Source: Actinomycetota bacterium
GTDB taxonomy: Bacteria > Actinomycetota > Acidimicrobiia > Acidimicrobiales > Microtrichaceae
Reading direction: 5' to 3'
NCBI GenBank assembly: GCA_005777415.1
Contig: SXMI01000189.1
Coordinates: 1 to 6,664 of the forward strand
Length of the DNA stretch: 6,664 nucleotides
Positions 1 to 5,298 of this stretch are shown piece by piece; positions within the stretch are counted from its first letter, which is position 1; every line of letters begins with the position of its first letter. The notes under the pieces were generated by a model, which was not told where the DNA came from, did not search any database, and saw only the letters and a list, made by a program, of their open reading frames with translations. Made by a program: the position numbers and the translations under genes.

Positions 1-227
1 AGGCCGACTCGGTCGAGAAGATCACCATGGACCGGGCGCTGGAACTGCTCGCCGAACGGCGGGCGAAGGGGCCGTCCAAGAAGAAGAAGGCGTCCAAGAA
101 GAAGTCGGCCGCCAAGAAGAAGGCCCCGGCCAAGAAGAAGGCCCCGGCCAAGAAGAAGTCGGCAGCGAAGAAGCAGGCTCCGGCCAAGAAGGCACCGGCC
201 ACGAAGAAGTCGGCGGAGGGTGGCTGA
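1..227 (+). CDS. topA: DNA topoisomerase I, C-terminal end (partial, lysine-rich tail)
   Basis: This is the 3' end of a gene that enters from the left; complete codons begin at base 3. The first visible residues (ADSVEKITMDRALELLAERR, then AKGP) match the end of the last C-terminal repeat domain of actinobacterial type IA topoisomerase I, which relaxes negative supercoils. From about base 78 the protein becomes a tail of Lys runs separated by Ala, Pro and Ser. Such basic tails are a known feature of actinobacterial TopA and are linked to DNA binding and processivity. Within the tail an 18-base unit (AAGAAGAAGGCCCCGGCC) is exactly repeated at 114-131 and 132-149, and its first half recurs at 150-158. 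The catalytic domain lies outside the window. The ATG at base 27 is an internal Met, not a start. The TGA at 225-227 lies inside the next gene, giving an 8-base overlap. A histone-like basic protein is less likely, because the pre-tail residues are TopA-like and tmk/holB follow. Confidence 0.85.
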   Translation, partial: ADSVEKITMDRALELLAERRAKGPSKKKKASKKKSAAKKKAPAKKKAPAKKKSAAKKQAPAKKAPATKKSAEGG

Positions 228-1896
228 CGTCGGCCCGGGAACGGCTCCGGCGGAGCCGGTCGGCTGGGTGGACCGGGTCTTCGGCTCCCGCAGGTTCTTC
301 GCGCTCTTCAACGTTCAGGTCATCTCCGCACTGGGCGACTGGGTCGGATTCTTCGCCATCACCTCGCTCGCCGCCAGCATCTCGACCCAGCCCGAGGCCG
401 CCATCGCGCTCGTGACCACGGCCCGGGTGGCACCCGGGCTGTTCCTGGCCCCGTTCATCGGCGTGCTGGTCGACCGGTTCGACCGACGCAAGATCATGAT
501 CGTCGCCGACGTGGCCCGGGCGGTGGTGTTCCTGTGCCTGCCGCTGGTGCAGACGGTCCCGGGGCTGATCCTCGCCAGCTTCGTGCTCGAGCTGTTCACG
601 CTCATGTGGTCGCCGGCCAAGGAGGCGCTGGTCCCGTCGATCGTGCCCGAGGAGAAGCTCACCACCGCCAACTCGCTGTCGCTGGTGGCCGCCTACGCCA
701 CCATGCCCGTCGCCGGGCCGGTTCAGTTCGGCCTGAAGACGCTCAACGACCAGTTGGCCACGGTGTCGGTGCTGGCGTTCATGGGGTTCGGGCGGAACCT
801 GGGCGACACCCAGTCGCTGGCCTTCTACTTCGACGCGCTGAGCTTCCTGGCCTCGGCGCTGATCCTGTCCCGGTTCGTCTTCCGGGGCATGCCGGCCACC
901 GCCGGACCCGTGCTGTCGGCGACGGAGCACCGCGATCCGGTCGAGGAGGAACGGTCCTACCTGCGACGCACCTGGGACGAGATCCGCGAGGGGTGGCAGT
1001 TCATCTACGTGAACCCGATCGTCCGCGGTGTGATCCTGGGACTGGCGACCGGTCTGATCGGCGGCGCCATGCTGGTGCCGCTCGGCCCGACGTTCGCGCG
1101 GTTCGTGATCGGCAAGGCGAACACCTTCCCGCTGTTCATCACCGCGCTCGGCCTGGGTGTGGCGACGGGTGTGATCCTGCTGTCGGTCCTGCAGAACCGG
1201 ATCAACAAGGAGCGAGCCTTTCCGCTGCTGGTCGTCGGCGCCGGGATGAGCATGTTCTTCGGTGTGTCGATGTCGTCGTTCTGGCCGGCCGCCATCGGCG
1301 TGTTCGGCCTCGGGCTCTGCGCCGGTGCCGTCTACGTCCTGGGCTTCACCCTGCTCCAGGCCCACACCGACGACGAGCTCCGCGGCCGGATCTTCGCCAC
1401 GATGATGACGCTCGTGCGGCTCTGCGTGCTGCTCGCCCTGCTCGTCGGGCCGTTCCTGGCGACGGTGTTCAACGGGTTCGCCCGGGCCGCCACCGGTGAC
1501 CCCGAACCGGAGGTGCCGACCGCCGGTGTGTTCGGGTTCGACCTGGCCATCCCCGGGGTGCGACTCACCCTGTGGCTGGCCGCGATCATCCTCATGGGCG
1601 CCGGGGTGCTGGCCGGCCGGTCCATGCAACTGGGCCTGCGCAGTGGCCTCCGCAATGCGGTGGCCGACCGGACCGGGATGATCAGCCGGGTCGACGAACG
1701 GGCCGACGTCCGGCGGGCGAACCACCCGGCTGTCCGGGGCGACGCCGAGGCGGCGACCGGTGACGGCGCGGACGCGGTCGGTCGGCCGGCCGACGACCTC
1801 GGGGTCGAGGCGGCCGCCCCCGACCCCGACCCCGAGCCCGCCCCCGACCCCGATGTCGATCCCGGGACCTGTACCGGTGAGGAGCGGTCGGCGTGA
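220..1896 (+). CDS. MFS transporter (MFS_3-like), encoded between topA and tmk
   Basis: A 558-residue inner-membrane protein of the major facilitator superfamily with about 12 hydrophobic segments between residues 25 and 465. Motif A is clear at residues 81-91 (GVLVDRFDRRK). The segments at 129-152 (MWSPAKEALVPSIVPEEKL, then TTAN) and 382-395 (HTDDELRGRIFATM) are typical of the MFS_3/enterobactin-exporter-like branch. The substrate cannot be read from the sequence. Residues about 485-558 form a soluble, Asp/Pro/Ala-rich, probably disordered tail ending in alternating Pro-Asp (PDPDPEPAPDPDVDPG at 534-549). The start is taken as GTG 220, overlapping topA by 8 bases. The GGAGG at 215-219 abuts it, too close for a good SD, so GTG 268 (residue 17) is an alternative. 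The stop overlaps the tmk start by four bases (GTGA), so the two are coupled. I recall Streptomyces carrying an MFS domain fused to thymidylate kinase next to topA; this gene looks like the unfused form. Confidence 0.85.
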   Translation: MADVGPGTAPAEPVGWVDRVFGSRRFFALFNVQVISALGDWVGFFAITSLAASISTQPEAAIALVTTARVAPGLFLAPFIGVLVDRFDRRKIMIVADVARAVVFLCLPLVQTVPGLILASFVLELFTLMWSPAKEALVPSIVPEEKLTTANSLSLVAAYATMPVAGPVQFGLKTLNDQLATVSVLAFMGFGRNLGDTQSLAFYFDALSFLASALILSRFVFRGMPATAGPVLSATEHRDPVEEERSYLRRTWDEIREGWQFIYVNPIVRGVILGLATGLIGGAMLVPLGPTFARFVIGKANTFPLFITALGLGVATGVILLSVLQNRINKERAFPLLVVGAGMSMFFGVSMSSFWPAAIGVFGLGLCAGAVYVLGFTLLQAHTDDELRGRIFATMMTLVRLCVLLALLVGPFLATVFNGFARAATGDPEPEVPTAGVFGFDLAIPGVRLTLWLAAIILMGAGVLAGRSMQLGLRSGLRNAVADRTGMISRVDERADVRRANHPAVRGDAEAATGDGADAVGRPADDLGVEAAAPDPDPEPAPDPDVDPGTCTGEERSA

Positions 1897-2501
1897 CCGG
1901 CCGGTTCATCGTCCTGGAGGGCGGCGAGGGGTGCGGAAAGTCCACCCAGGTCGAGCTGCTCGCCCGGGATCTCGACGCGCTGGCGACCCGACAACCGGGA
2001 GGAACCGAACTGGGGTCCCGCCTGCGGGCCCTGCTCCTGTCGGCCGTCGACGATCCGTCGCCGGTCGACGAGCGCGCCGAGGCGCTCCTCATGGCGGCCG
2101 ACCGGGCCCAGCACGTGGCTCAGGTCGTGCGGCCGGCACTCGATGCCGGTCGGCACGTCGTCTGCGACCGCTACACGCCGTCGACGATCGCCTACCAGGG
2201 ACACGGGCGGGGCCTGGACGTCGACTGGCTCGAGCGGTTGGCCGCCTGGGCGGCCCGCGACCTCCGACCCGACCTGGTCGTGCTGCTCGAGGTGCCAGCC
2301 GACCTGGCGGCGTCGCGCCGGGGAGAGGTGAGCGACCGGATCGAGGCGGCGGGCGACGAGTTCCACCGTCGCGTCGTCGAGTCCTACCGGGCGCAGGCCG
2401 CCCGCGAATCCACTGGGTGGGCGGTCGTCGACGGGTCCGGCGAGGTCGACGAGGTCCACGCGGCGGTCCGGTCCGTCGTCGCCGACCGGTTGGGGATCTG
2501 A
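1893..2501 (+). CDS. tmk: thymidylate kinase (dTMP kinase)
   Basis: A 202-residue cytoplasmic enzyme that phosphorylates dTMP to dTDP with ATP, the step before dTTP. The P-loop GGEGCGKST is at residues 10-18. The dTMP-binding segment TRQPGGTELG at 32-41 has Gln where TREPGGT is usual. The DRY motif and following segment, DRYTPSTIAYQGHGRGLD, is at 92-109. The LID region, SDRIEAAGDEFHRRVVESY, is at 147-165. Length is normal for a bacterial TMK (about 200-215). The GTG start at 1893 overlaps the preceding TGA and has a GAGGAG SD at 1879-1884, eight bases upstream. The stop at 2499-2501 shares its last base with the holB ATG. The E-to-Q change is outside the catalytic P-loop and DRY residues, so the enzyme is expected to be active. 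Confidence 0.95.
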   Translation: MTGRFIVLEGGEGCGKSTQVELLARDLDALATRQPGGTELGSRLRALLLSAVDDPSPVDERAEALLMAADRAQHVAQVVRPALDAGRHVVCDRYTPSTIAYQGHGRGLDVDWLERLAAWAARDLRPDLVVLLEVPADLAASRRGEVSDRIEAAGDEFHRRVVESYRAQAARESTGWAVVDGSGEVDEVHAAVRSVVADRLGI

Positions 2502-3580
2502 TGGCGTCCGATTCGACGATCGACGACTCGTTCGGGGCGCTCGTCGGCCAGGAGCGCGCGGCGGACTTCCTGCGATCGGCACTGGACCGGCCGGTGCACG
2601 CCTACCTGTTCGTCGGCCGGCCCGGTGCCGGCAGCCGGGCGGCCGCCCGGGCGTTCGCCGGTGAGCTGCTCGGTCGGCGGGCCGAGGACGGGACGGGCGG
2701 GCCGCTCGAGCGGGCCCGGCGCCTGGCGTCCCGGGAGGCACACCCGTCGCTGTTCGTCTTCGAGCGCGAGGGTGCGTCGATCAGCGTCGACCAGGCCCGG
2801 TCGATCGTGGGCCGGGCCGGGCTGGCACCGCCGGAGGGCGACCTGCAGGTCTTCGTGCTGACCGACTTCCACCTCGTCGCCCAGGCGGGCCCGACCTTGT
2901 TGAAGGCGATCGAGGAGCCGCCGGCGTCGACCGTCTTCATCGTCCTCGCCGACGAGATCACCCCGGACCTGGTCACGATCGCGTCCCGCTGCACCATCGT
3001 GGAGTTCCCGCCGGTCCCGCCCGAGGCGATCGCCGCGCAGCTCGAGGCCGAGGGCGTTCCCACCGAGGTGGCCGAGGTCGCCGCCCGCGCCGCCGGCGGC
3101 GACCTGGACCGCGCCCGGCTCCTGGCGAGCGACCCGCAGGTCGTGGCCCGCCGTCAGCTCTGGTTCGGTGCGCCGGACCGGTTGGACGGCACCGGTCACA
3201 CCGCGATGTCGCTCGCTGACGAGCTGCTGGCGACCCTGGACGAGGTGGCCGAGCCGCTCCAGGCCCGGCACGCAGACGAGCTGGAGGAGCTCGACGCCGC
3301 CGAACAGACGCTGGGCGAGCGGCGACCCGGGGAGCGCAAGCGCATGCAGGAGCGACACCAGCGCGAGGAGCGGCGGGTGCGCACCGACGAGCTCCGGGCC
3401 GGTCTGGCGGCGCTGACCGACCGGTATCGGGAGGGCCTGGCCGCCGGGGGCGACGCGGCTGCGTTCACCGCTGCGGCGGGACTGGTCCAGGGGGTGTGCG
3501 ACGCGCTCGTGTTCAACCCGAGAGAGCGCCTGCAGGTCGAGTCCCTCCTCCTGCACCTGCCCCGCCCGGACTCCCGCTGA
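2501..3580 (+). CDS. holB: DNA polymerase III subunit delta' (clamp-loader stator)
   Basis: A 359-residue AAA+ family protein, part of the clamp loader that places the beta sliding clamp on primed DNA. Recognisable parts are an N-terminal LVGQERAADFLRSAL segment (14-28), a degenerate P-loop GRPGAGSRAA (39-48), LLKAIEEPP (133-141) and the SRC motif (162-164). A very charged, probably coiled-coil stretch runs from about 250 to 300. The end, NPRERLQVESLLLHL (339-353), resembles delta' C-termini. The Walker A Lys is replaced (G-A-G-S-R), as expected for a subunit that does not hydrolyse ATP. The Cys residues that usually form a zinc module before the HP of the HPD-like motif are absent (about 60-85), although the HP remains at 81-82. 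The open frame extends upstream to 1760, but the start at ATG 2501 is supported by the overlap with the tmk stop (TGATG), a GGGGA at 2492-2496 and the homologous first residues. Confidence 0.9.
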   Translation: MASDSTIDDSFGALVGQERAADFLRSALDRPVHAYLFVGRPGAGSRAAARAFAGELLGRRAEDGTGGPLERARRLASREAHPSLFVFEREGASISVDQARSIVGRAGLAPPEGDLQVFVLTDFHLVAQAGPTLLKAIEEPPASTVFIVLADEITPDLVTIASRCTIVEFPPVPPEAIAAQLEAEGVPTEVAEVAARAAGGDLDRARLLASDPQVVARRQLWFGAPDRLDGTGHTAMSLADELLATLDEVAEPLQARHADELEELDAAEQTLGERRPGERKRMQERHQREERRVRTDELRAGLAALTDRYREGLAAGGDAAAFTAAAGLVQGVCDALVFNPRERLQVESLLLHLPRPDSR

Positions 3581-3621
3581 CGGTCGCGCGGTACGGGGTG
3601 GGATCTCGCCGACGGGGCCGG

Positions 3622-3627
3622 TAGTGT
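3622..3627 (+). promoter_or_regulatory. possible -10 element for tRNA-Thr
   Basis: TAGTGT fits the actinobacterial -10 pattern TANNNT and lies 21 bases before the mature tRNA 5' end, so transcription would begin roughly 12-15 bases upstream of the tRNA. I see no good -35 hexamer at 16-18 bases spacing. The tRNA could also be read through from the holB operon. Confidence 0.25.
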
Positions 3628-3648
3628 GCGTCCTGCGCATTCATGCCC

Positions 3649-3724
3649 GCCCGGGTAGCTCAGACGGCAGAGCAGCTCACTCGTAATGAGCAGGTCAGGA
3701 GTTCGATTCTCCTCTCGGGCTCCA
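3649..3724 (+). tRNA. tRNA-Thr (anticodon CGT)
   Basis: A complete cloverleaf can be drawn by hand. The acceptor GCCCGGG (3649-3655) pairs with CTCGGGC (3714-3720), with one G-U pair. The D stem is GCTC/GAGC (3658-3661/3670-3673). The anticodon stem is GCTCA/TGAGC (3675-3679/3687-3691), with loop CTCGTAA and anticodon CGT at 3682-3684, which reads ACG codons. The variable loop is AGGTC. The T stem is AGGAG/CTCCT with loop TTCGATT. The discriminator base is T at 3721, and CCA is encoded at 3722-3724. The body is 73 nt before CCA. It follows the holB stop by 68 bases. Confidence 0.96.
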
Positions 3725-3907
3725 CTCGAACCGGCCGAGATTCCTTGTGTGTGTAGGGGTCCGGCCGGTTTCGTCGTCCTCCGGTGCGGGTACTGGGCTG
3801 TCCCTGGAAGCATGAATTCAATGGCCTGGGCGCGAAAGGTGTGCGCGAAGTGTGCGCTCGTCCGGTGGAGGGCGTCGCCGTAGGTGGGGTCGTGCGAAGG
3901 TCCGGGG
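3725..3907. other. intergenic stretch between tRNA-Thr and the toxin-antitoxin locus
   Basis: Apart from the hairpin at 3729-3770 I see no supported gene here. On the - strand, about 3785-3905, one frame has G/C-rich third positions for roughly 40 codons, but it has no recognised motif and runs into the antisense of the tRNA. It is the likeliest place for a left boundary of an insertion downstream of the tRNA, but no repeat of the tRNA 3' end is visible elsewhere in the window. Confidence 0.4.
3729..3770 (+). terminator. hairpin downstream of tRNA-Thr, possible terminator
   Basis: A perfect 9-bp inverted repeat, AACCGGCCG (3729-3737) and CGGCCGGTT (3762-3770), encloses a 24-base loop and starts five bases after the tRNA CCA. 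It is followed by TCGTCGTCCT rather than a T run, so it is not a textbook intrinsic terminator. In high-GC actinobacteria such hairpins without a U tract are often found at transcript ends. The long loop lowers confidence. Confidence 0.4.
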
Positions 3908-3951
3908 ATCGCATGATGACTCTTGTGCGATCATCGCAATGATGCGATAGT
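3908..3951 (+). promoter_or_regulatory. operator array and putative promoter of the HigBA-like locus
   Basis: Four copies of one 6-base half-site occur in alternating orientation: ATCGCA (3908-3913), TGCGAT (3926-3931), ATCGCA (3933-3938) and TGCGAT (3943-3948). The middle two form a palindrome with a single central base, and the last two form another with a 4-base centre. A -35-like TTGTGC (3924-3929) and a -10-like GATAGT (3946-3951), spaced 16 bases, are interleaved with the half-sites. Transcription would start at about the GTG at 3959, suggesting a leaderless toxin mRNA. XRE antitoxins of this type commonly repress their own promoter through such repeats. Binding by the antitoxin encoded at 4294 is inferred. 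Confidence 0.55.
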
Positions 3952-3958
3952 GGGTCGT

Positions 3959-4282
3959 GTGCTTCGGGTCGAGCTGCACGATGAGGTGGTCGAGTGGATG
4001 GACTCGTTGTCCGACGACGAGTGGGAGAGGACGGTCGTGGTGATCGACCGACTCGCAGAGCTCGGTCCGTCGGCACGGATGCCGCTGTCGAGAAGCCTTG
4101 CCGAGGGACTGTTCGAGCTCCGCTTCACACTCGGCGGCACTGCCCGGCGCATCACCAACCGGTTCACCAAGGACGGCCGGGTGGTGCTGCTCACCACGTT
4201 CCGCAAGCAGCGTTCGAATGAACGCACCGAGATCGCACGAGCCCGCAAGGTCGCAGCCGCCTGTGCTGCGGACAACCCGTAG
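3959..4282 (+). CDS. type II toxin, RelE/ParE superfamily (HigB / phage Gp49-like)
   Basis: A 107-residue protein with the layout of Gp49-like RelE-fold toxins. A first strand, LRVELHDEVVEWMDSL (2-17), is followed by two helices (about 18-35), the segment MPLSRSLAEGLFELRF (41-56), then GTARRITNRF (60-69) and VVLLTTFRKQRSNERTEIAR (75-94). The basic residues in the last two segments correspond to those these toxins use in mRNA cleavage on the ribosome; the activity here is inferred from family. The start is chosen at GTG 3959, because family members begin with Met, two residues, then V-E-L. GTG 3950 and TTG 3923 are in-frame alternatives, but both lie in the operator array. There is no SD, and GTG 3959 sits where a leaderless transcript would begin. 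The XRE antitoxin gene starts 11 bases after the stop, giving the toxin-first order of higBA loci. Confidence 0.82.
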   Translation: MLRVELHDEVVEWMDSLSDDEWERTVVVIDRLAELGPSARMPLSRSLAEGLFELRFTLGGTARRITNRFTKDGRVVLLTTFRKQRSNERTEIARARKVAAACAADNP

Positions 4283-4287
4283 AGGAG
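4283..4287 (+). promoter_or_regulatory. strong ribosome binding site of the antitoxin
   Basis: AGGAG lies six bases before ATG 4294 and directly follows the toxin stop codon TAG (4280-4282). The toxin itself has no SD and a GTG start, so the sequence suggests that translation of the antitoxin exceeds that of the toxin. That balance is needed for a silent toxin-antitoxin locus. Confidence 0.65.
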
Positions 4288-4293
4288 AACACG

Positions 4294-4614
4294 ATGGCCA
4301 ACTACTCACGCTGGGACGACGTCAAGGGCCGCCGGAGCGCGCCTGACGCCGCGACCCGGTCAGGTGTTGAGCAGGACCTGGCTCTCGGCCAGCTCATCTA
4401 CGACCTGCGGACCGAGGCAGGTCTCAGCCAGCGTGAGCTTGCCGAGAGGATGGGCACCACCCAGTCGGTCATCTCCCGCCTCGAAGAGGGCGGCGGTGCC
4501 CGGAACCGGATCGACACGCTCGCCCGTGTCGCCACCGCGTTGGACCGTCACCTGGTGGTGTCGTTCCCCACCAAGGTGCCGGCACGACTGAAGGACGCCG
4601 TGCAGGTCGCGTGA
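4294..4614 (+). CDS. XRE-family antitoxin / autorepressor (HigA-like)
   Basis: A 106-residue DNA-binding protein, the expected partner of the preceding toxin. The N-terminal arm (MANYSRWDDVKGRR, 1-14) is followed by an HTH_3/Cro-C1 domain at about 32-87. The helix-turn-helix core LSQRELAERMGTTQSVISRL spans 44-63, followed by EEGGGARNRIDTLARVA. A short C-terminal strand, HLVVSFPTKVP (86-96), is typical of these antitoxins. It should neutralise the toxin by direct binding and repress the operon, probably at the repeats at 3908-3948. The ATG start is set by the strong AGGAG SD. The TGA at 4612-4614 overlaps a further ATG (TGATG), so a small downstream ORF may be coupled to it. An orphan regulator is unlikely given the adjacent toxin. 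Confidence 0.88.
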   Translation: MANYSRWDDVKGRRSAPDAATRSGVEQDLALGQLIYDLRTEAGLSQRELAERMGTTQSVISRLEEGGGARNRIDTLARVATALDRHLVVSFPTKVPARLKDAVQVA

Positions 4615-4697
4615 TGGGGAACGTCGACTTCGATGTGCCGGTAACGCCGGTCGACGGCTCGCCGGTCTCGGTACCGAGCGCTGCGGTGGTCGAGTGA
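4614..4697 (+). CDS. small hypothetical ORF coupled to the antitoxin (27 residues)
   Basis: This ORF begins with ATG at 4614, sharing one base with the antitoxin stop, and ends at TGA 4695-4697. The peptide is rich in Val, Pro and Ser (it begins MGNVDFDVPVTPVDG and ends SAAVVE) and has no recognised domain. Most of its codons end in G or C, like real genes here. Its own stop overlaps a further GTG at 4694 (GTGA), where another frame stays coding-like for about 18 codons (VTSREFWMEGRRYDEGSR) before losing that character. It may be a small third member of the locus, the truncated front of a lost gene, or chance. No function is assigned. Confidence 0.3.
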   Translation: MGNVDFDVPVTPVDGSPVSVPSAAVVE

Positions 4698-4818
4698 CCT
4701 CGCGGGAGTTCTGGATGGAGGGTCGCCGGTACGACGAGGGTTCCCGCAGGCGTGACACACCGACTCAACGAAAGCGGTCGGCGTGCCCGGGGCCGCATCG
4801 ATCCGGCCGATCCTCCGG

Positions 4819-5034
4819 CTACTTGAGCGGCAGGTCGCGCACCGCAAGCCGGACTGGGCTCAGCGACGCGATGGCACCCCGTTCCAACTCGGCGGCGATC
4901 AGCGGCAAGTTCGACACCAGCAGCGATGCGAGGTCGGTCACCCGAAGCTCTGCGACGTGTTGGACCGCGTACCCCGCTTGCCGGAGCGGTTCGAGAATCA
5001 TCGGTGACAGGTTTGCGTCGATCAGCAGCTTCAT
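4819..5034 (-). CDS. DUF5615 PIN-like protein (VapC-type toxin), internally deleted
   Basis: The 71-residue product starts with the family signature MKLLIDANLSPMILEPLRQA (1-20), then GYAVQHVAEL, and ends with SNLPLIAAELERGAIASLSP and RLAVRDLPLK, which match the two ends of DUF5615 PIN-like proteins. Full-length relatives are, from memory, about 110-120 residues. Between ELRVTD and LASLLVSNL the expected middle is missing, including the T-A-D-x-D-F type acidic motif that completes the PIN-like metal site. The first Asp (residue 6) remains. The frame stays open, so this looks like an in-frame internal deletion rather than a frameshift, and nuclease activity is probably lost. The ATG overlaps the stop of the upstream DUF433 gene by four bases (ATGA on the - strand), the usual arrangement of this antitoxin/toxin pair. 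The stop is TAG at 4821-4819. Confidence 0.72.
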   Translation of the reverse strand: MKLLIDANLSPMILEPLRQAGYAVQHVAELRVTDLASLLVSNLPLIAAELERGAIASLSPVRLAVRDLPLK

Positions 5035-5261
5035 GCCGGCCTGGCGACCGGTACTTCGCGTTCGTTGACGACTACGGACGCGTATTTGAGCGCGGCGAGT
5101 GCGTCGGCCCGCTCGAGGTAGGGGTAGTCGGAGAGGACGTCGTCTACCGTGCTGCCCCCGGCGAGCTGACCGAGCACGGTGCTCACGGTGACTCGGAGGT
5201 CGCGGATGCAGGGAACCCCGCCCATGCGATCCGGGTCGACGGTGATGCGCTCGAACTGCAT
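5031..5261 (-). CDS. DUF433 family antitoxin
   Basis: A 76-residue protein matching DUF433: FERITVDPDRMGGVPCIRDL (3-22), then RVTVSTVLGQLAGGSTVDDV (23-42) and LSDYPYLERADALAALKYA (43-61). This fold is a small winged/helix-turn-helix-like DNA-binding domain that acts as the antitoxin to DUF5615 PIN-like proteins encoded just downstream, as here. The reading frame is open further upstream to about 5738, but that part is antisense to or out of frame with other features and has no family match, so the start is ATG at 5261-5259. There is no SD. A TANNNT-type TACGCT (5273-5268, - strand) lies six bases before the ATG and suggests a leaderless transcript. With its partner apparently broken, this protein may persist only as a repressor or as protection against related toxins. 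Confidence 0.85.
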   Translation of the reverse strand: MQFERITVDPDRMGGVPCIRDLRVTVSTVLGQLAGGSTVDDVLSDYPYLERADALAALKYASVVVNEREVPVARPA

Positions 5262-5298
5262 GCAGTCAGCGTACGGGGGGACTGCTGCACGATCCGGT

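Noticed and set aside
78..215. Repeats resembling a CRISPR or VNTR array
   Set aside because: The repeats are codon-level (Lys/Ala/Pro) inside the topA tail, without spacers of constant size.
22..1725. A 567-residue open frame on the - strand opposite topA and the MFS gene
   Set aside because: It is antisense to clear genes, consists of low-complexity Arg/Gln/Gly/His-rich sequence, and its Ser-Trp-Pro repeats are just the complement of the lysine tail. High-GC codon use creates such open antisense frames.
1760..2500. Upstream extension of the holB frame over tmk
   Set aside because: It is the out-of-frame reading of tmk; the homologous delta' sequence begins right at ATG 2501, which overlaps the tmk stop.
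1332..2741. Long - strand frame over MFS, tmk and holB
   Set aside because: Shadow of three well-identified overlapping + strand genes, with Arg/Pro-rich composition and no motif.
2384..3640. Long - strand frame opposite holB
   Set aside because: Antisense to holB, which has recognisable motifs; the frame itself has none.
3700..3724. Possible attachment site at the tRNA 3' end
   Set aside because: No second copy of the tRNA 3' sequence and no integrase gene can be seen in the window, so no att pair can be claimed.
3640..3813. - strand peptide containing REENRTPDLLITSELLCRLSY
   Set aside because: It is the antisense translation of tRNA-Thr, a familiar spurious protein pattern in databases, not a gene.
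3785..3905. - strand segment with G/C-rich third positions between the tRNA and the toxin
   Set aside because: Only about 40 codons, a stop just upstream, no recognised motif, and it reads on into the antisense of the tRNA.
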